In this document: in pieces, positions 1 to 8,628 of the stretch | How the letters are laid out: each line of letters begins with the position of its first letter | How positions within the stretch are numbered: the stretch's first letter is position 1 | Assembly: GCF_051958935.1 (NCBI RefSeq) | Contig: NZ_JBQCFP010000197.1 | Location: forward strand, 49,314-113,313 | Reading direction: 5' to 3' | Origin: Dokdonella_A sp051958935 | GTDB taxonomy: Bacteria > Pseudomonadota > Gammaproteobacteria > Xanthomonadales > Rhodanobacteraceae | Length of the DNA stretch: 64,000 bases | Notes under the pieces: model-generated | Database searches by the model: none | What the model was told of the DNA's origin: nothing | What the model saw: the letters and a program-made list of their open reading frames with translations, nothing else | Made by a program: the position numbers and the translations under genes

Positions 1-177
1 CCGTTGCAGGTGCGCGCTCGCGGTCGCCGGCGCGACGCCGGCGAGTGCCGCGAGCTCGCCCGCCGGGCGCGCGCTGCCGTCGATGAGCGCGAGCAGGATG
101 CCGGCACGCGCGGGCTCGGCGAGCAGCGCGCCGATCTCGGCGAGGCGATGGCGGCTGGTCGGTGCGGCAGCGCTCAT
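1..177 (-). CDS. ArsR-family winged-helix regulator, 5' part only
   Basis: The first 59 codons of a gene running off the left edge, read from an ATG at 177. The product starts MSAAAPTSRHRLAEIGALL and continues with a stretch reading EPARAGILLALIDG, then GELAALAGVAPATASAHLQR at the edge. This is the usual N-terminal layout of ArsR/SmtB-type DNA-binding proteins: helix 1, then 'EPxRxxIL' in helix 2, then a helix-turn-helix that opens the recognition helix. The effector-binding part is outside the window, so metal or other ligand cannot be judged. It is transcribed away from the EamA permease at 369, with 191 bp between the starts. Such divergent pairs are often regulator and target; that link is inference. 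Confidence 0.82.
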   Translation of the reverse strand, partial: MSAAAPTSRHRLAEIGALLAEPARAGILLALIDGSARPAGELAALAGVAPATASAHLQR

Positions 178-315
178 GCGAGGCAGCGTAGCCGATCGGC
201 GCGCGCGTCGTTTAGGCCGTCGCCGAAGCGTCGCGCGCGGCGCGCGGGCATGCTGCGACCGGTCCCATGCGATCCGCGCGAACTGGTCCGCTGCGGGGGC
301 TGGAATTGACCGAAA

Positions 316-330
316 CTGGCCACATGCCAG
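316..330. promoter_or_regulatory. Inverted repeat, possible operator between arsR-like gene and permease
   Basis: CTGGC-N5-GCCAG lies 39 bp before the permease start, just after a TTGACC sequence at 306-311 that could be a -35 box. An ArsR-type dimer would bind such a symmetric site. The arms are only 5 bp, so this is a weak candidate. Confidence 0.25.
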
Positions 331-368
331 GACACCCCGCCGCCCTGCGATCGCCGGAGTACCGTGCC

Positions 369-1265
369 ATGAACGACACGCTTGCCGCGGCCGCCGCGCC
401 GCGCACCGACTGGTTCACCCCGCTCGAGCTCGTCGCGCTCGGCGCGATCTGGGGTGGCTCGTTCCTGTTCATGCGCGTCGCGGCGCCTGAGTTCGGCCCG
501 TTCGCGCTGGTCGAGGTGCGCATCGTGCTCGGCGCACTGATCCTGCTGCCGTTCCTCTGGCGCGCGCGGGCGTTGCTCGATGCGAAGCGCATCGCGCAGT
601 TCGCGATCGTCGGCGCACTCAATTCCGCGGTTCCGTTTTCGCTGTTCGCCTGGGGCGCCGAACGCGCGCCCGCCGGGGTCGGTGCGATCGCCAACAGCCT
701 CACCGTGCTCTTCACCGCACTCGTCGCGCTGCTCGTCTACGGTGAACGCGTGAGCCTGCGCCGCGCGCTCGCGATGATCGTCGGCTTCGTCGGCGTGGTC
801 GTGCTCATGAGCGGCAAGGTCGCGGGCTCGGACGTGTTTTCGGCCGCACTCGCCGGCACTGCGGCCTCCGCATGCTACGGCTTCGCGGCGAACTTCACCA
901 AGCGCTGGTTCGCCGGCGTGCCGCCGCTCGCGGCGGTCGCCGGTACGCTCGGTTGCGCGGCGATCCTGCTCCTGCCGTTCGCGCTCGCGAGCTGGCCCGC
1001 GCACTCGCCGTCGAACGCATCGTGGGGCAGCGCGATCATGCTCGGCGTGCTCTGCACCGGGATCGCCTACGCGTTCTTCTTCCGCCTGATCCAGCGCGTC
1101 GGCGCCGCGCGCGCGACCACGTGCACGTATCTCGTGCCGCTGTTCGGCGTGTTCTGGGGCTGGCTGCTGCTTGCCGAAACGCCGACCGCGACGATGCTGA
1201 TCGCGGGCACGATGATCCTCGGCAGCGTGATCGCGAGCCAGCGCGAGGCGCAAGGGCGGCGCTGA
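369..1265 (+). CDS. EamA/DMT-family inner-membrane permease
   Basis: A 298-residue very hydrophobic protein with two EamA repeats. The first begins near residue 20 (GAIWGGSFLFMRVA) and the second near residue 155 (CYGFAANFTKRW); about ten membrane spans are expected. Family members export amino acids, metabolites or drugs, and the substrate cannot be read from sequence. The ATG at 369 is preferred over upstream starts because CGGAG sits 7-8 nt before it and the hydrophobic domain starts soon after. It diverges from the ArsR-family regulator, which suggests induction by that regulator's ligand. It faces hrpB tail to tail across a repeat-bearing gap. Confidence 0.88.
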   Translation: MNDTLAAAAAPRTDWFTPLELVALGAIWGGSFLFMRVAAPEFGPFALVEVRIVLGALILLPFLWRARALLDAKRIAQFAIVGALNSAVPFSLFAWGAERAPAGVGAIANSLTVLFTALVALLVYGERVSLRRALAMIVGFVGVVVLMSGKVAGSDVFSAALAGTAASACYGFAANFTKRWFAGVPPLAAVAGTLGCAAILLLPFALASWPAHSPSNASWGSAIMLGVLCTGIAYAFFFRLIQRVGAARATTCTYLVPLFGVFWGWLLLAETPTATMLIAGTMILGSVIASQREAQGRR

Positions 1266-1573
1266 GGCGCCGCTTGAGTGCGTCGTTCTTCTTCTTGAAG
1301 AGCAGGGCGCGGTCTCATTCGCGAAGACCGAGCCGCGTCCCTGCGTGTTCGTCCCGCATCCCTGCGGGCCGGGCGCGAAGGATCGCAACCGCAAGCTGAT
1401 GATGGGACTCGCCGCCGCGCGGCTGCGTCCCACCCTCTTCGACCAAGCCCTTCCGTCGAACCCGGTGGGACTCACGGTCGCGCCTCGCCGCATCCTGCGC
1501 GCTTGCGCGCCGCTGCGCCCCATCCTACGAGAACGACGAGGCGCGCGGGTGACAAAACGAACCGACCCGATAC
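1266..1573. repeat. Intergenic repeat region between eamA and hrpB
   Basis: No gene is seen here. The stretch at 1342-1372 (31 bp) recurs without mismatch, inverted, at 51069-51099, and an approximate 20-bp piece of it recurs at 50649-50668. The flanking phrases CGGTGGGACTC and GTCCCACCCT also occur in the 50.7-kb block. This is therefore one copy of a dispersed intergenic element rather than a unique gene. The converging eamA and hrpB transcripts end around it. Confidence 0.7.
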
Positions 1574-4108
1574 TCACGTCCCGCGCGGCTTCGCGCGATG
1601 CGTCGGCACCGCGGTCCAAGGATCGTCCGGCCATGGATGCTTCGGATAACGGCCCTTGAGCTCCTTCTTCACCTCCGGATACGTGCGCTCCCAGAAGCTG
1701 CGCAGGTCCTGCGTGACCTGCACCGGTTTGCCGCCCGGCGAGAGCAGGTGCAGGGTCAACGGCACGCGGCCGCCGCCGATGCGCGGCGTGTCGGCGAGGC
1801 CGAACAGTTCCTGCAGCTTCACCGCGAGCACCGGTGCCGCGCCGTCGGCGTAAGCGATGCGGCGTTCCATCCCGCTCGGCACGCGCAGTGCGACCGGCGC
1901 CTGTTCGTCGAGCGCGCGACGCTGCGTGAAATCGATGCGCGCGGCGAGCGCTTCGGAAAGTTCCGCCGCCTGCAGCGCGTCGAGCCGGCGCTTGCCGGCG
2001 AGATACGGCGCGAGCCATTCCTCGAGCGAGGCGAGCAGGGCCGCGTCGGAGAAATCCGGCAGGCCGAGTTCGGGACACCAGCCGCGCAGTGCGTTCACGC
2101 GCAGGCGCAGCTCGCGCGCGTGTTCGCTCCAGGGCAGCGCGTCGAGACCGAGTTCGCGCACCGCGGCGAGCAATGCAGGCACGGCGTCCTCGGGTCGCGC
2201 GGGCACGCTGCGGCGCTCGAGCACGATCGCGTCGAAGTGGCGCTGCTCGAACGCGTCGACCGCGCGCGTGTCGCGGTTCCATCGCACGCTGCGTTCGCGC
2301 ACGAGGCGATCGGCGAAATCACGCTCGAGCAGTGCCGGATCGAACGGCGCGGCGGCGTAGACGAGGCTGTCGCGGTCCTCCTGCCGCAGGTCGACGACGA
2401 CGAGCCAAGGTTCGCCGTACAACGCGCTGTCGTCGGCGAGGCGCGCGCCGCGGCCGTTGGCGAGCGTGTAGCGGCGCGGATTGGCGGGGTCCTGTTTGGC
2501 GATGCGATCGGGGAATGCGTGCACGAGCACGTCGCCGACGGCGGTCGTGGATGCGACGGCATCGCGGTTGAGGTCGATGCCACGATCGCGTGGATCGCCG
2601 CTGCGACGACGCCAGGCGTCGGCGGCTTGAGCGACGCTCGCGAGTGCACCGGCATCGGCCCCGCCGGCGCGCGCGGCATCGCGATCGCGCCCGCGCCACG
2701 CCTGCAGTGCGGCGACACGCGCGCGGAAATCGTCGTTGCGCGCGGCGTCACCGCGCAGCGGATTGCGCGCTTCGACCAGCGCGACGACGTCGCAGGCGAG
2801 CGCGGCGTGGGTCGGGTCCGCGCGCAACACCGCGGCGGCGAGGCGCGGCGTCGCACCGAAATCGAGCATGCGCCGGCCGAGCGGCGCGAGGCGGCCTTCG
2901 GCATCGAGCGCGCCGAGCCGGCGCAGCAGATCTCGCGCCTGCGCGAGCGCGCCTGCGGGCGGTGCATCCAGCCAGTGCAACGCGTCGCTGCCCCAGGCGG
3001 CGAGTTCGAGCGCGAGCTGCGACAGCTCGACCTGCGCGATCTCGGGCGTGCGCTCGGCCTCGAGCCGGCGGCTCTGCGGCCACAGCCGGTATGCATGCCC
3101 CGGGCCGAGGCGCCCGGCGCGACCGGCGCGCTGGTCTGCCGATGCCTGCGAGACCGCTGCGGTGTCCAGCCGGGTGAAACCGCTGTTCGGGTCGAACCGT
3201 GGCTCGCGCGCGAGGCCGAGATCGACCACCGCGCGCACGCCGGGCAGGGTCAGGCTCGATTCCGCGACATTCGTCGCGAGCACGACGCGGCGGCGCCCCG
3301 TGGCCGCGCCGGCGAGCGCGGCGTGCTGCTCGGCGAGCGCGAGGTCGCCGTGCAGCGGCACCCGCTCGACGTCGCCCGGGAGATCGGCAAGGCTCGCGCG
3401 CACGCGCTCGATCTCGCGCTTGCCCGGCAGGAACACGAGCACGTCACCGTCGCTGTCGGCGAGTGCCGATTCGATCGCCCGGCGCACACCGAACGGCCAG
3501 CCGCGTTCGGGCCATGCCTCGCCGCTGCGCGCGGGTGGATGCACGATGCGCACCGGATGACTACGCCCTTCGCTCGCGAGGCGTGGCGCATCGAACCAGC
3601 GCGCGACGCGCTCGCCGTCGAGCGTCGCCGACATGATCACGAGGCGCAGGTCCGGGCGCAGGTTCGCCTGCACGTCCAGCGCGAGCGCGGCGCCGAGGTC
3701 GCCGTGCAGGTGGCGCTCGTGGAACTCGTCGAACAGGATCGCGCCGACGCCGGTGAGCTCCGGGTCGTCCTGGATCATGCGAGTGAGGATGCCCTCGGTG
3801 ACGACCTCGATGCGCGTCGCCGCCGACACGCGGCTTTCGAAACGGATGCGATAGCCGACGCGTTCGCCGACGCGCTGTCCGGCCTGTGCGGCCATGAACT
3901 CGGCCGCCGCGCGCGCGGCGATGCGGCGCGGCTCGAGCAACAGCACCTTGCGGCCACCGAGCCAGTCCGCGTCGAGCAGCGCCGGCGGCACGCGCGTGGT
4001 CTTGCCTGCACCGGGCGGTGCCTCGAGCACGAGGCGCGTGCGTGCCGCGAGCGTCGCGAGCAGCTCGGGCAGGACCGCGTCGATCGGTTGCGGCGAAGCA
4101 GGGGGCAT
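1574..4108 (-). CDS. hrpB: ATP-dependent RNA helicase HrpB (DEAH/RHA family)
   Basis: 844 residues, the normal length for HrpB. Walker A (APPGAGKTT) lies at residues 30-38, the DEAH-type box appears as DEFHER at 127-132, and a SAT motif (IMSATLDG) follows. After the second helicase domain (TNVAESSLTLPGVR, then QRAGRAGR) come the HA2-like and HrpB C-terminal domains. The protein ends near a conserved GHPVQVTQDL-like segment and the WPDDPW motif. The start is the ATG at 4108 (MPPASPQPID); the open frame runs further upstream but that part is proline/arginine-rich and crosses a terminator. HrpB is a cytoplasmic helicase of unsettled physiological role. It is transcribed alone. Confidence 0.95.
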   Translation of the reverse strand: MPPASPQPIDAVLPELLATLAARTRLVLEAPPGAGKTTRVPPALLDADWLGGRKVLLLEPRRIAARAAAEFMAAQAGQRVGERVGYRIRFESRVSAATRIEVVTEGILTRMIQDDPELTGVGAILFDEFHERHLHGDLGAALALDVQANLRPDLRLVIMSATLDGERVARWFDAPRLASEGRSHPVRIVHPPARSGEAWPERGWPFGVRRAIESALADSDGDVLVFLPGKREIERVRASLADLPGDVERVPLHGDLALAEQHAALAGAATGRRRVVLATNVAESSLTLPGVRAVVDLGLAREPRFDPNSGFTRLDTAAVSQASADQRAGRAGRLGPGHAYRLWPQSRRLEAERTPEIAQVELSQLALELAAWGSDALHWLDAPPAGALAQARDLLRRLGALDAEGRLAPLGRRMLDFGATPRLAAAVLRADPTHAALACDVVALVEARNPLRGDAARNDDFRARVAALQAWRGRDRDAARAGGADAGALASVAQAADAWRRRSGDPRDRGIDLNRDAVASTTAVGDVLVHAFPDRIAKQDPANPRRYTLANGRGARLADDSALYGEPWLVVVDLRQEDRDSLVYAAAPFDPALLERDFADRLVRERSVRWNRDTRAVDAFEQRHFDAIVLERRSVPARPEDAVPALLAAVRELGLDALPWSEHARELRLRVNALRGWCPELGLPDFSDAALLASLEEWLAPYLAGKRRLDALQAAELSEALAARIDFTQRRALDEQAPVALRVPSGMERRIAYADGAAPVLAVKLQELFGLADTPRIGGGRVPLTLHLLSPGGKPVQVTQDLRSFWERTYPEVKKELKGRYPKHPWPDDPWTAVPTHRAKPRGT

Positions 4109-4153
4109 GGTGGCCGTGATGCACGCGCTGGGCGCGCATTGTAGGCGGCAGCG

Positions 4154-4190
4154 CAAAGAAAACGGCGCGGCCGTCTCCGGCCGCGCCGTT
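4154..4190 (-). terminator. Rho-independent terminator downstream of the 4210-5400 gene
   Basis: A perfect 13-bp stem (4161-4173 with 4178-4190) closes a 4-nt TCTC loop. On the minus strand it is followed by a TTTTCTTT tract. It sits just after the stop of the secreted-protein gene and before hrpB, so hrpB needs its own promoter or read-through. Confidence 0.9.
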
Positions 4191-4209
4191 GCAGGAACCC
4201 CGAGTGGGC

Positions 4210-5400
4210 TTACTCGCAGGTCATGCCGTTGGGCGTGAACAGGCGCTCGTAGGTGGTGACGCCGCTGATCGTCGGGATCGGGTTCGGCAGGTTCGCGTTC
4301 GGCGTGAACGTGACGTCGAGGTGGTTGCAGTCGGCGACTTCGAATTTCGCCTTGCCATACGGCAGCTGTTCGAGGCCGTTGCCGAGATAGTTGACGTTGA
4401 CGTTGATGCTGGTCTGGCCGACCGCGAAAGGCGCGTTGCCGACGAGCCAGAGCGGATCGCCGTTGAGGTCTTCGGTCAGCAGGTCGAATACGAGCTGGCG
4501 CACCGTCGAGCCGTTCGACTGCGGCTGTTCGGTCATCTGCACGAGCAGGCCTTCGTTGAACTCGGTGTTGATCCACTGCGCGGCTGAGTAGCCGTCGAGC
4601 GGCAGCGGCGCGAACGCATCCGGGTAGGTGCCCTGCGCGGGCAGGTAGGCCGGCACGTTGAATTCGACGATGTCGCCGTTGCTGCCGGTGTACGGATTGA
4701 TCTGCAGCTTGTACGCGTAGCTGTAGAAGTGCTGGTAGTCGGCATCGAAGTTGTAGTTCTCGAGCACGAACGTGGTGCTCGAGAACACCGGCGTGTCGAA
4801 CAGGAAGTCGGACATGTACGTGTTCGGCTCGGTCGCCGAGCGCACGTAGCTCTCCGGATCGTCGTACGCGGTGTTGCCCTGTTGGATGCGCAGCGACGGG
4901 TAGGTCGGGAAGTAGTCGGTATGGCCTTCATTGGCGCTGTCGCGGTCGATGCGCAGCAACGTCATCGAGTTGTAGCCGCCGTCGGTGTTGTACGGCGTCT
5001 CCGAGCCCGAGCTGCTGCAGGCGATGCGCCACAGCGTCATCGTCACGGTTTCCGGATTGAGCACCTGGCCGGCCGAATTGCGCGTGTACAGCCTGACGCG
5101 TGCCGTCTGGGTCGGGCCGCTCGCCTTGTTCGGCAGCGGCCATGCGGCGCAGCTCGGCGGATAGGCGCGGAACTCGTTCGCCAGCGGGGTCCCCGGGTAG
5201 ATGTCGTTGCCCATCGCCTTGGCGCGCTTGGCGGCATTCGCCTTCGCCTCGTTGGCGGCGGAGTCCAGCGCGGCGCGGATCTGGGTCGCCGCCGCGTCGT
5301 GGGCGGCGCGGACGTCGTCCGGCGTCGCAGTGGCTGCGAGCGCGGGCAGGGTGGCGACGCCTGCGGCCAGGGTGAGCATCAGGCGGAGCGTGCTTTTCAT
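4210..5400 (-). CDS. Secreted protein of unknown function, paralogue A
   Basis: 396 residues with a clear signal peptide (MKSTLRLMLTLAAGVATLPALA, cleavage after ALA). I do not recognise a named family. It is plainly paralogous to the protein at 6371-7552. Both contain AYPPSCAA, a SANEGH-D-Y-PT-P segment, TTFVLEN, and PLDGY-AAQWIN-E-NEGLLVQ-TEQ. Both then have FDLLTEDL-G-PLWLVGN-FAVGQTS, NYLGNGL and CNHLDVTFTP, and both end in RLFTPNGMTCE. The WIN...GLLVQ...LLTEDL-G-PLWLVG block looks like the recurrent 'W-x-G-x-G...FTYD-G-PxWLxG' module of secreted proteins; that comparison is from memory. Residues 25-65 are alanine-rich and likely helical. It diverges from tatD, and a strong terminator follows it. 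Confidence 0.8.
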   Translation of the reverse strand: MKSTLRLMLTLAAGVATLPALAATATPDDVRAAHDAAATQIRAALDSAANEAKANAAKRAKAMGNDIYPGTPLANEFRAYPPSCAAWPLPNKASGPTQTARVRLYTRNSAGQVLNPETVTMTLWRIACSSSGSETPYNTDGGYNSMTLLRIDRDSANEGHTDYFPTYPSLRIQQGNTAYDDPESYVRSATEPNTYMSDFLFDTPVFSSTTFVLENYNFDADYQHFYSYAYKLQINPYTGSNGDIVEFNVPAYLPAQGTYPDAFAPLPLDGYSAAQWINTEFNEGLLVQMTEQPQSNGSTVRQLVFDLLTEDLNGDPLWLVGNAPFAVGQTSINVNVNYLGNGLEQLPYGKAKFEVADCNHLDVTFTPNANLPNPIPTISGVTTYERLFTPNGMTCE

Positions 5401-5533
5401 GGTGGTTCCCCAAGTTGGACCGCGCGAGCTTCCCCGGGCGGCAATGAATTCGCGGTGAACCGCACCGGATGCGAGCCCGGCGCAGAGTGCGCATAATCGC
5501 GCGTTTGCATCGCCGGATGAAGAGCCACCCGAC

Positions 5534-6334
5534 ATGAAGGACGCCGCCCTCGCGCTGATCGACATCGGCGCGAACCTCACGCACGAGTCGTTCCGCCCCG
5601 ATTTCGACGCCGTGCTGGAACGCGCACGCGCGCATGGCGTTGACCAGGTCGTCGTCACGGGCGCCAGCGCCGGCAGCAGCCGCGCCGCGCACGCGCTCGC
5701 GCAGGCGCATCCGGGGTTCCTGCACGCGACCGCGGGCGTGCACCCGCACCACGCGCACGAGTACGACGATGCAACGGACGAACTGCTGCGCCAACTCGTC
5801 GCAACCCCGGAAGTGAAGGCGGTCGGCGAGACCGGCCTCGACTACTACCGCAACTATTCGCCGCACGCGGCTCAGGTCGCTGCGTTCGAGCGCCAGCTCG
5901 CGATCGCCCTCGACTGCGGCAAGCCGCTGTTCCTGCACCAGCGCGACGCGCACGCGGATTTCCTCGCGTGCCTGGATGCCGTGCGCGGCCGCATCGCTCG
6001 GGCGGTGGTGCACTGCTTCACCGGCGAGCGCGCCGAACTCGTCGATTACCTCGACCGCGACTGCTACATCGGCATCACCGGCTGGATCTGCGACGAGCGG
6101 CGCGGCCAGCACCTGCGTGAACTCGTGCGCCTGGTGCCGGCCGACCGCCTCATGATCGAGACCGACGCGCCCTACCTGCTGCCGCGCGACCTGCATCCCA
6201 AGCCGTCGCACCGGCGCAACGAGCCGATGTACCTCGCGCACGTGTGCGCCGCGGTCGCGGCCGCGCGCGGCGAGACGATCGAGCAGACCGCGGCGTCGAC
6301 GCGCGCGAATTCGCGCGCATTCTTCACGCTGTAG
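5534..6334 (+). CDS. tatD: TatD-family Mg-dependent 3'-5' DNase
   Basis: 266 residues, full length. The N-terminus DIGANLTHESFRPDFDAVL matches the TatD subgroup that carries N-L-T where other family members have the H-x-H metal pair. Metal-site residues seen further on include GETGLDYYR (Glu), FLHQRDAH (His), VVHCFTG (His) and IETDAPYLLPRDL (Asp). The enzyme is a cytoplasmic exonuclease linked to DNA repair or DNA fragment turnover. Despite the name it is not needed for Tat export. The gene is wedged between two paralogous secreted-protein genes, divergent from one and convergent with the other, without obvious functional connection. Confidence 0.93.
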   Translation: MKDAALALIDIGANLTHESFRPDFDAVLERARAHGVDQVVVTGASAGSSRAAHALAQAHPGFLHATAGVHPHHAHEYDDATDELLRQLVATPEVKAVGETGLDYYRNYSPHAAQVAAFERQLAIALDCGKPLFLHQRDAHADFLACLDAVRGRIARAVVHCFTGERAELVDYLDRDCYIGITGWICDERRGQHLRELVRLVPADRLMIETDAPYLLPRDLHPKPSHRRNEPMYLAHVCAAVAAARGETIEQTAASTRANSRAFFTL

Positions 6335-6361
6335 GCGACGCGGCGCGGACGCCGCATCGCC
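6334..6361. terminator. Hairpin between convergent tatD and paralogue B
   Basis: Arms 6334-6345 and 6350-6361 form a 12-bp stem with one imperfect pair around a CGGA loop. The imperfect pair is G-U on the minus strand and C-A on the plus strand. The left arm begins at the last base of the tatD stop codon. No long T-run follows, so termination is plausible but not shown. Confidence 0.5.
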
Positions 6362-6370
6362 GTCCCACGC

Positions 6371-7552
6371 CTACTCGCAGGTCATGCCATTCGGCGTGAA
6401 CAGGCGGTCGTAGGCGATCGGGCCCTCGATGGTCGGGATGGGCGCGGGCAGGTCCGCGTCCGGCGTGAAGGTGACGTCGAGGTGATTGCAGTCGCGTACC
6501 TCGAATTTCACCGTGCCGTAAGGCAACGGGGCGAGGCCGTTGCCGAGGTAGTTCGCGTCGACCTCGAGGCTGGTCTGGCCCACGGCGAAGCTCTTGTTGC
6601 CGACGAGCCAGAGCGGGTTGCCGTCCAGGTCCTCGGTGAGCAGGTCGAACACGTGCTGGCGCGTCGGCGCGCCGGTCGGCTGCGCCTGCTCGGTGACCTG
6701 CACGAGCAGGCCTTCATTGCGTTCCGCATTGATCCACTGTGCCGCGGCATACCCGTCGAGCGGGCGCGGCGAAGCGACCGTCGTGGCCGCCACGTAGGCG
6801 GGCACGGCGATGTCGACGGCCTGCACCGATCCCGGCACGTTCGGATCGACGCGCAGGGTAAAGGCGTCACCGTAGGAGAAGAAGCCCGCATCCGGATCGG
6901 CGAAGTTCTCCAGCACGAAGGTCGTGCTGTCGACGATCGCATTGTCGTAGTTGGCGCCCTCGCGCACCGTGTTCGGTTCGCTCGCGACGCGCGGGTAGCT
7001 CTTCGGATTGCGCAGCGTGACGTTGCCGGCGGTGATCGTGAAATCGATCGAGCCCTGCTTCACCTGCACGATCGGGAACGTCGGGTAGATGTCGTCGTGC
7101 CCTTCGTTGGCCGACGAGCGATCCACGCGCATGAACGTGATGGAATTCGGATTGCCTTGCGGGTTGTAGCGCGTGGCGACGCCGCTGTTGCTGCACGGCA
7201 GGCGCCACACGGTCACGGTGACGTTCTCGAGGTAGCCGTGGTTGAGATCGGCGGGCTTGCGCGCCCAGAACGGCATGTTGATCGAATAGACGGGGCCGGA
7301 GGGCTTGTCCGGCAGCGGATCGGCGGCGCAGCTCGGCGGATACGCGCGATAGGTGTTCGCGCTCGGCGTGCCCGGCGCGGTGTGGTTGCCTTCGGTCTTG
7401 GCGATCGTGCGGTGGCCCACGGCGCGCGGCGCGGCGGCTGCGCGCGCGGCCACGATGTCGGCGGACAGCGGCTGGTCGATGGTCGCGGCGGACGCCGGGG
7501 CCACGGCGAAGCCCGCGAACAGCGCGAGCGGAGCGAGGATCGTATTGTTCAT
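6371..7552 (-). CDS. Secreted protein of unknown function, paralogue B
   Basis: 393 residues from an ATG with a good ribosome site (GGGAGA). The signal peptide is MNNTILAPLALFAGFAVAPASA. It is the paralogue of 4210-5400, with the same order of blocks and the same last eleven residues (RLFTPNGMTCE). The C-terminal ~150 residues are nearly superimposable, while the region after the signal peptide is shorter and diverged. Conserved Cys residues (AYPPSCAA, LPCSNSG, RDCNHL, the C-terminal MTCE) suggest disulfides outside the cytoplasm. No catalytic motif is evident. An extracytoplasmic structural or binding role is the most that can be said. Confidence 0.8.
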   Translation of the reverse strand: MNNTILAPLALFAGFAVAPASAATIDQPLSADIVAARAAAAPRAVGHRTIAKTEGNHTAPGTPSANTYRAYPPSCAADPLPDKPSGPVYSINMPFWARKPADLNHGYLENVTVTVWRLPCSNSGVATRYNPQGNPNSITFMRVDRSSANEGHDDIYPTFPIVQVKQGSIDFTITAGNVTLRNPKSYPRVASEPNTVREGANYDNAIVDSTTFVLENFADPDAGFFSYGDAFTLRVDPNVPGSVQAVDIAVPAYVAATTVASPRPLDGYAAAQWINAERNEGLLVQVTEQAQPTGAPTRQHVFDLLTEDLDGNPLWLVGNKSFAVGQTSLEVDANYLGNGLAPLPYGTVKFEVRDCNHLDVTFTPDADLPAPIPTIEGPIAYDRLFTPNGMTCE

Positions 7553-7714
7553 TCTGTCTCCCAGGGATATGCGGATCGCAGGCGATCGGCGGCGGCGCAT
7601 CTTCGCACGCCTGCCCGCCCGGGTCGCCGCATCTGCGCGCACGTGCAGGGTGCACGCGGCGAAAGGGAGACGGCCCGGCGCGCGCGAGCGTCGCAGCGCG
7701 CCGGCCCACGTGCA

Positions 7715-8413
7715 TCAGGCGCTGTCGACGAGCACGACCTCGGCGTCGGCGAGTGCGGTCACGTTGAACGCGTCCTGGTCGCGGATCGCCGCGCCGTCGC
7801 GCGCATCGATGCGCACGCCGTCGATCTCGACGCTGCCGGCCGCGGGGACGAGGTAGGCGTGCCGCCCCGCGCCGAGTTCGTAGCGCACCGACTCGCCGGC
7901 CTTGAGCGTCGCACCGAGCACGCGCGCGTCGGTGCGGATCGGCAATGCATCGTCGTCGCCGGCGATGCCGCTGGCGAGCGTGACGAAGCGGCCGGACCGG
8001 TCGCCCTTCGGGAACGGCCGCGCGCCCCACGACGGCTCGCCCCCACGGCGCGTCGGCAGGATCCAGATCTGGAAGATGCGCGTCGTTTCGTTCTCGAGGT
8101 TGTACTCCGCATGCTGGATGCCGCTGCCCGCGCTCATGACCTGCACGTCGCCCGCCACGGTGCGGCCCTGGTTGCCGAGGCTGTCGCGATGCGTGATCGC
8201 GCCGTCGCGCACGTAGGTGATGATCTCCATGTCCGCGTGCGGATGCGGCGGGAATCCCGTCTGCGCGGCGATCTCGTCATCGTTCCATACGCGCAGGTTG
8301 CCCCACGCCATGCGCGAGGGGTCGTGGTAGCCGGCGAACGAGAAGTGATGCTTCGCCTTGAGCCAGCCGTGGTCGGCCCCGCCGAGCTGGTTGAACGGTC
8401 TGCGTTCGATCAT
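7715..8413 (-). CDS. Pirin family protein (YhhW-type, bicupin)
   Basis: 232 residues, the normal size for the YhhW/YhaK branch of pirins. The first cupin contains HHFSFAGYHDP, then FPPHPHADMEIITYV, and later SAGSGIQHAEYN. These supply the three His and one Glu of the pirin metal site (residues around 57, 59, 101 and 103). The C-terminal cupin has no metal ligands, as is normal. Some bacterial pirins are quercetin 2,3-dioxygenases and others act as redox-sensing partners; which applies here is unknown. The ATG at 8413 has GGAG 8 nt upstream; longer starts add a basic non-conserved extension. It lies upstream of paralogue B on the same strand, 162 bp apart. Confidence 0.92.
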   Translation of the reverse strand: MIERRPFNQLGGADHGWLKAKHHFSFAGYHDPSRMAWGNLRVWNDDEIAAQTGFPPHPHADMEIITYVRDGAITHRDSLGNQGRTVAGDVQVMSAGSGIQHAEYNLENETTRIFQIWILPTRRGGEPSWGARPFPKGDRSGRFVTLASGIAGDDDALPIRTDARVLGATLKAGESVRYELGAGRHAYLVPAAGSVEIDGVRIDARDGAAIRDQDAFNVTALADAEVVLVDSA

Positions 8414-8581
8414 CTTGCATCTCCGTCGTGCCCGCGTCGGGCACTGCTGGCGAAAAAGGTAGGGTCGGCGGGGCGGGCGCACCAGTCGGCGCGACCGCGA
8501 CGCAGTGTTCGCGTGGACGCACGCCGGCCAGGGCAATTCCGCGGGAGCAGCGGCAGCCGCGATGCCCTTCGGCCCTCGCAG

Positions 8582-8608
8582 GGCGGCACGCTCGCAGCGC
8601 GTGCCGCC
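8582..8608 (-). terminator. Stem-loop downstream of yadGH
   Basis: Arms 8582-8591 and 8599-8608 (GGCGGCACGC and its complement) form a perfect 10-bp stem with a 7-nt loop, 21 bp past the yadH stop. No T-run follows, so it may be a Rho-assisted or 3'-end-stabilising hairpin. Confidence 0.4.
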
Positions 8609-8628
8609 GCCGGGCGCGCCGATGCCCG

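Noticed and set aside
174..2282. Long minus-strand frame of 702 codons
   Set aside because: Arg/Ala-rich shadow of eamA and hrpB in a GC-rich genome; no domain.
5657..5816. Shadow frames inside tatD and similar overlaps throughout
   Set aside because: High GC keeps antisense and shifted frames open; composition is Arg/Ser/Pro-rich without motifs.
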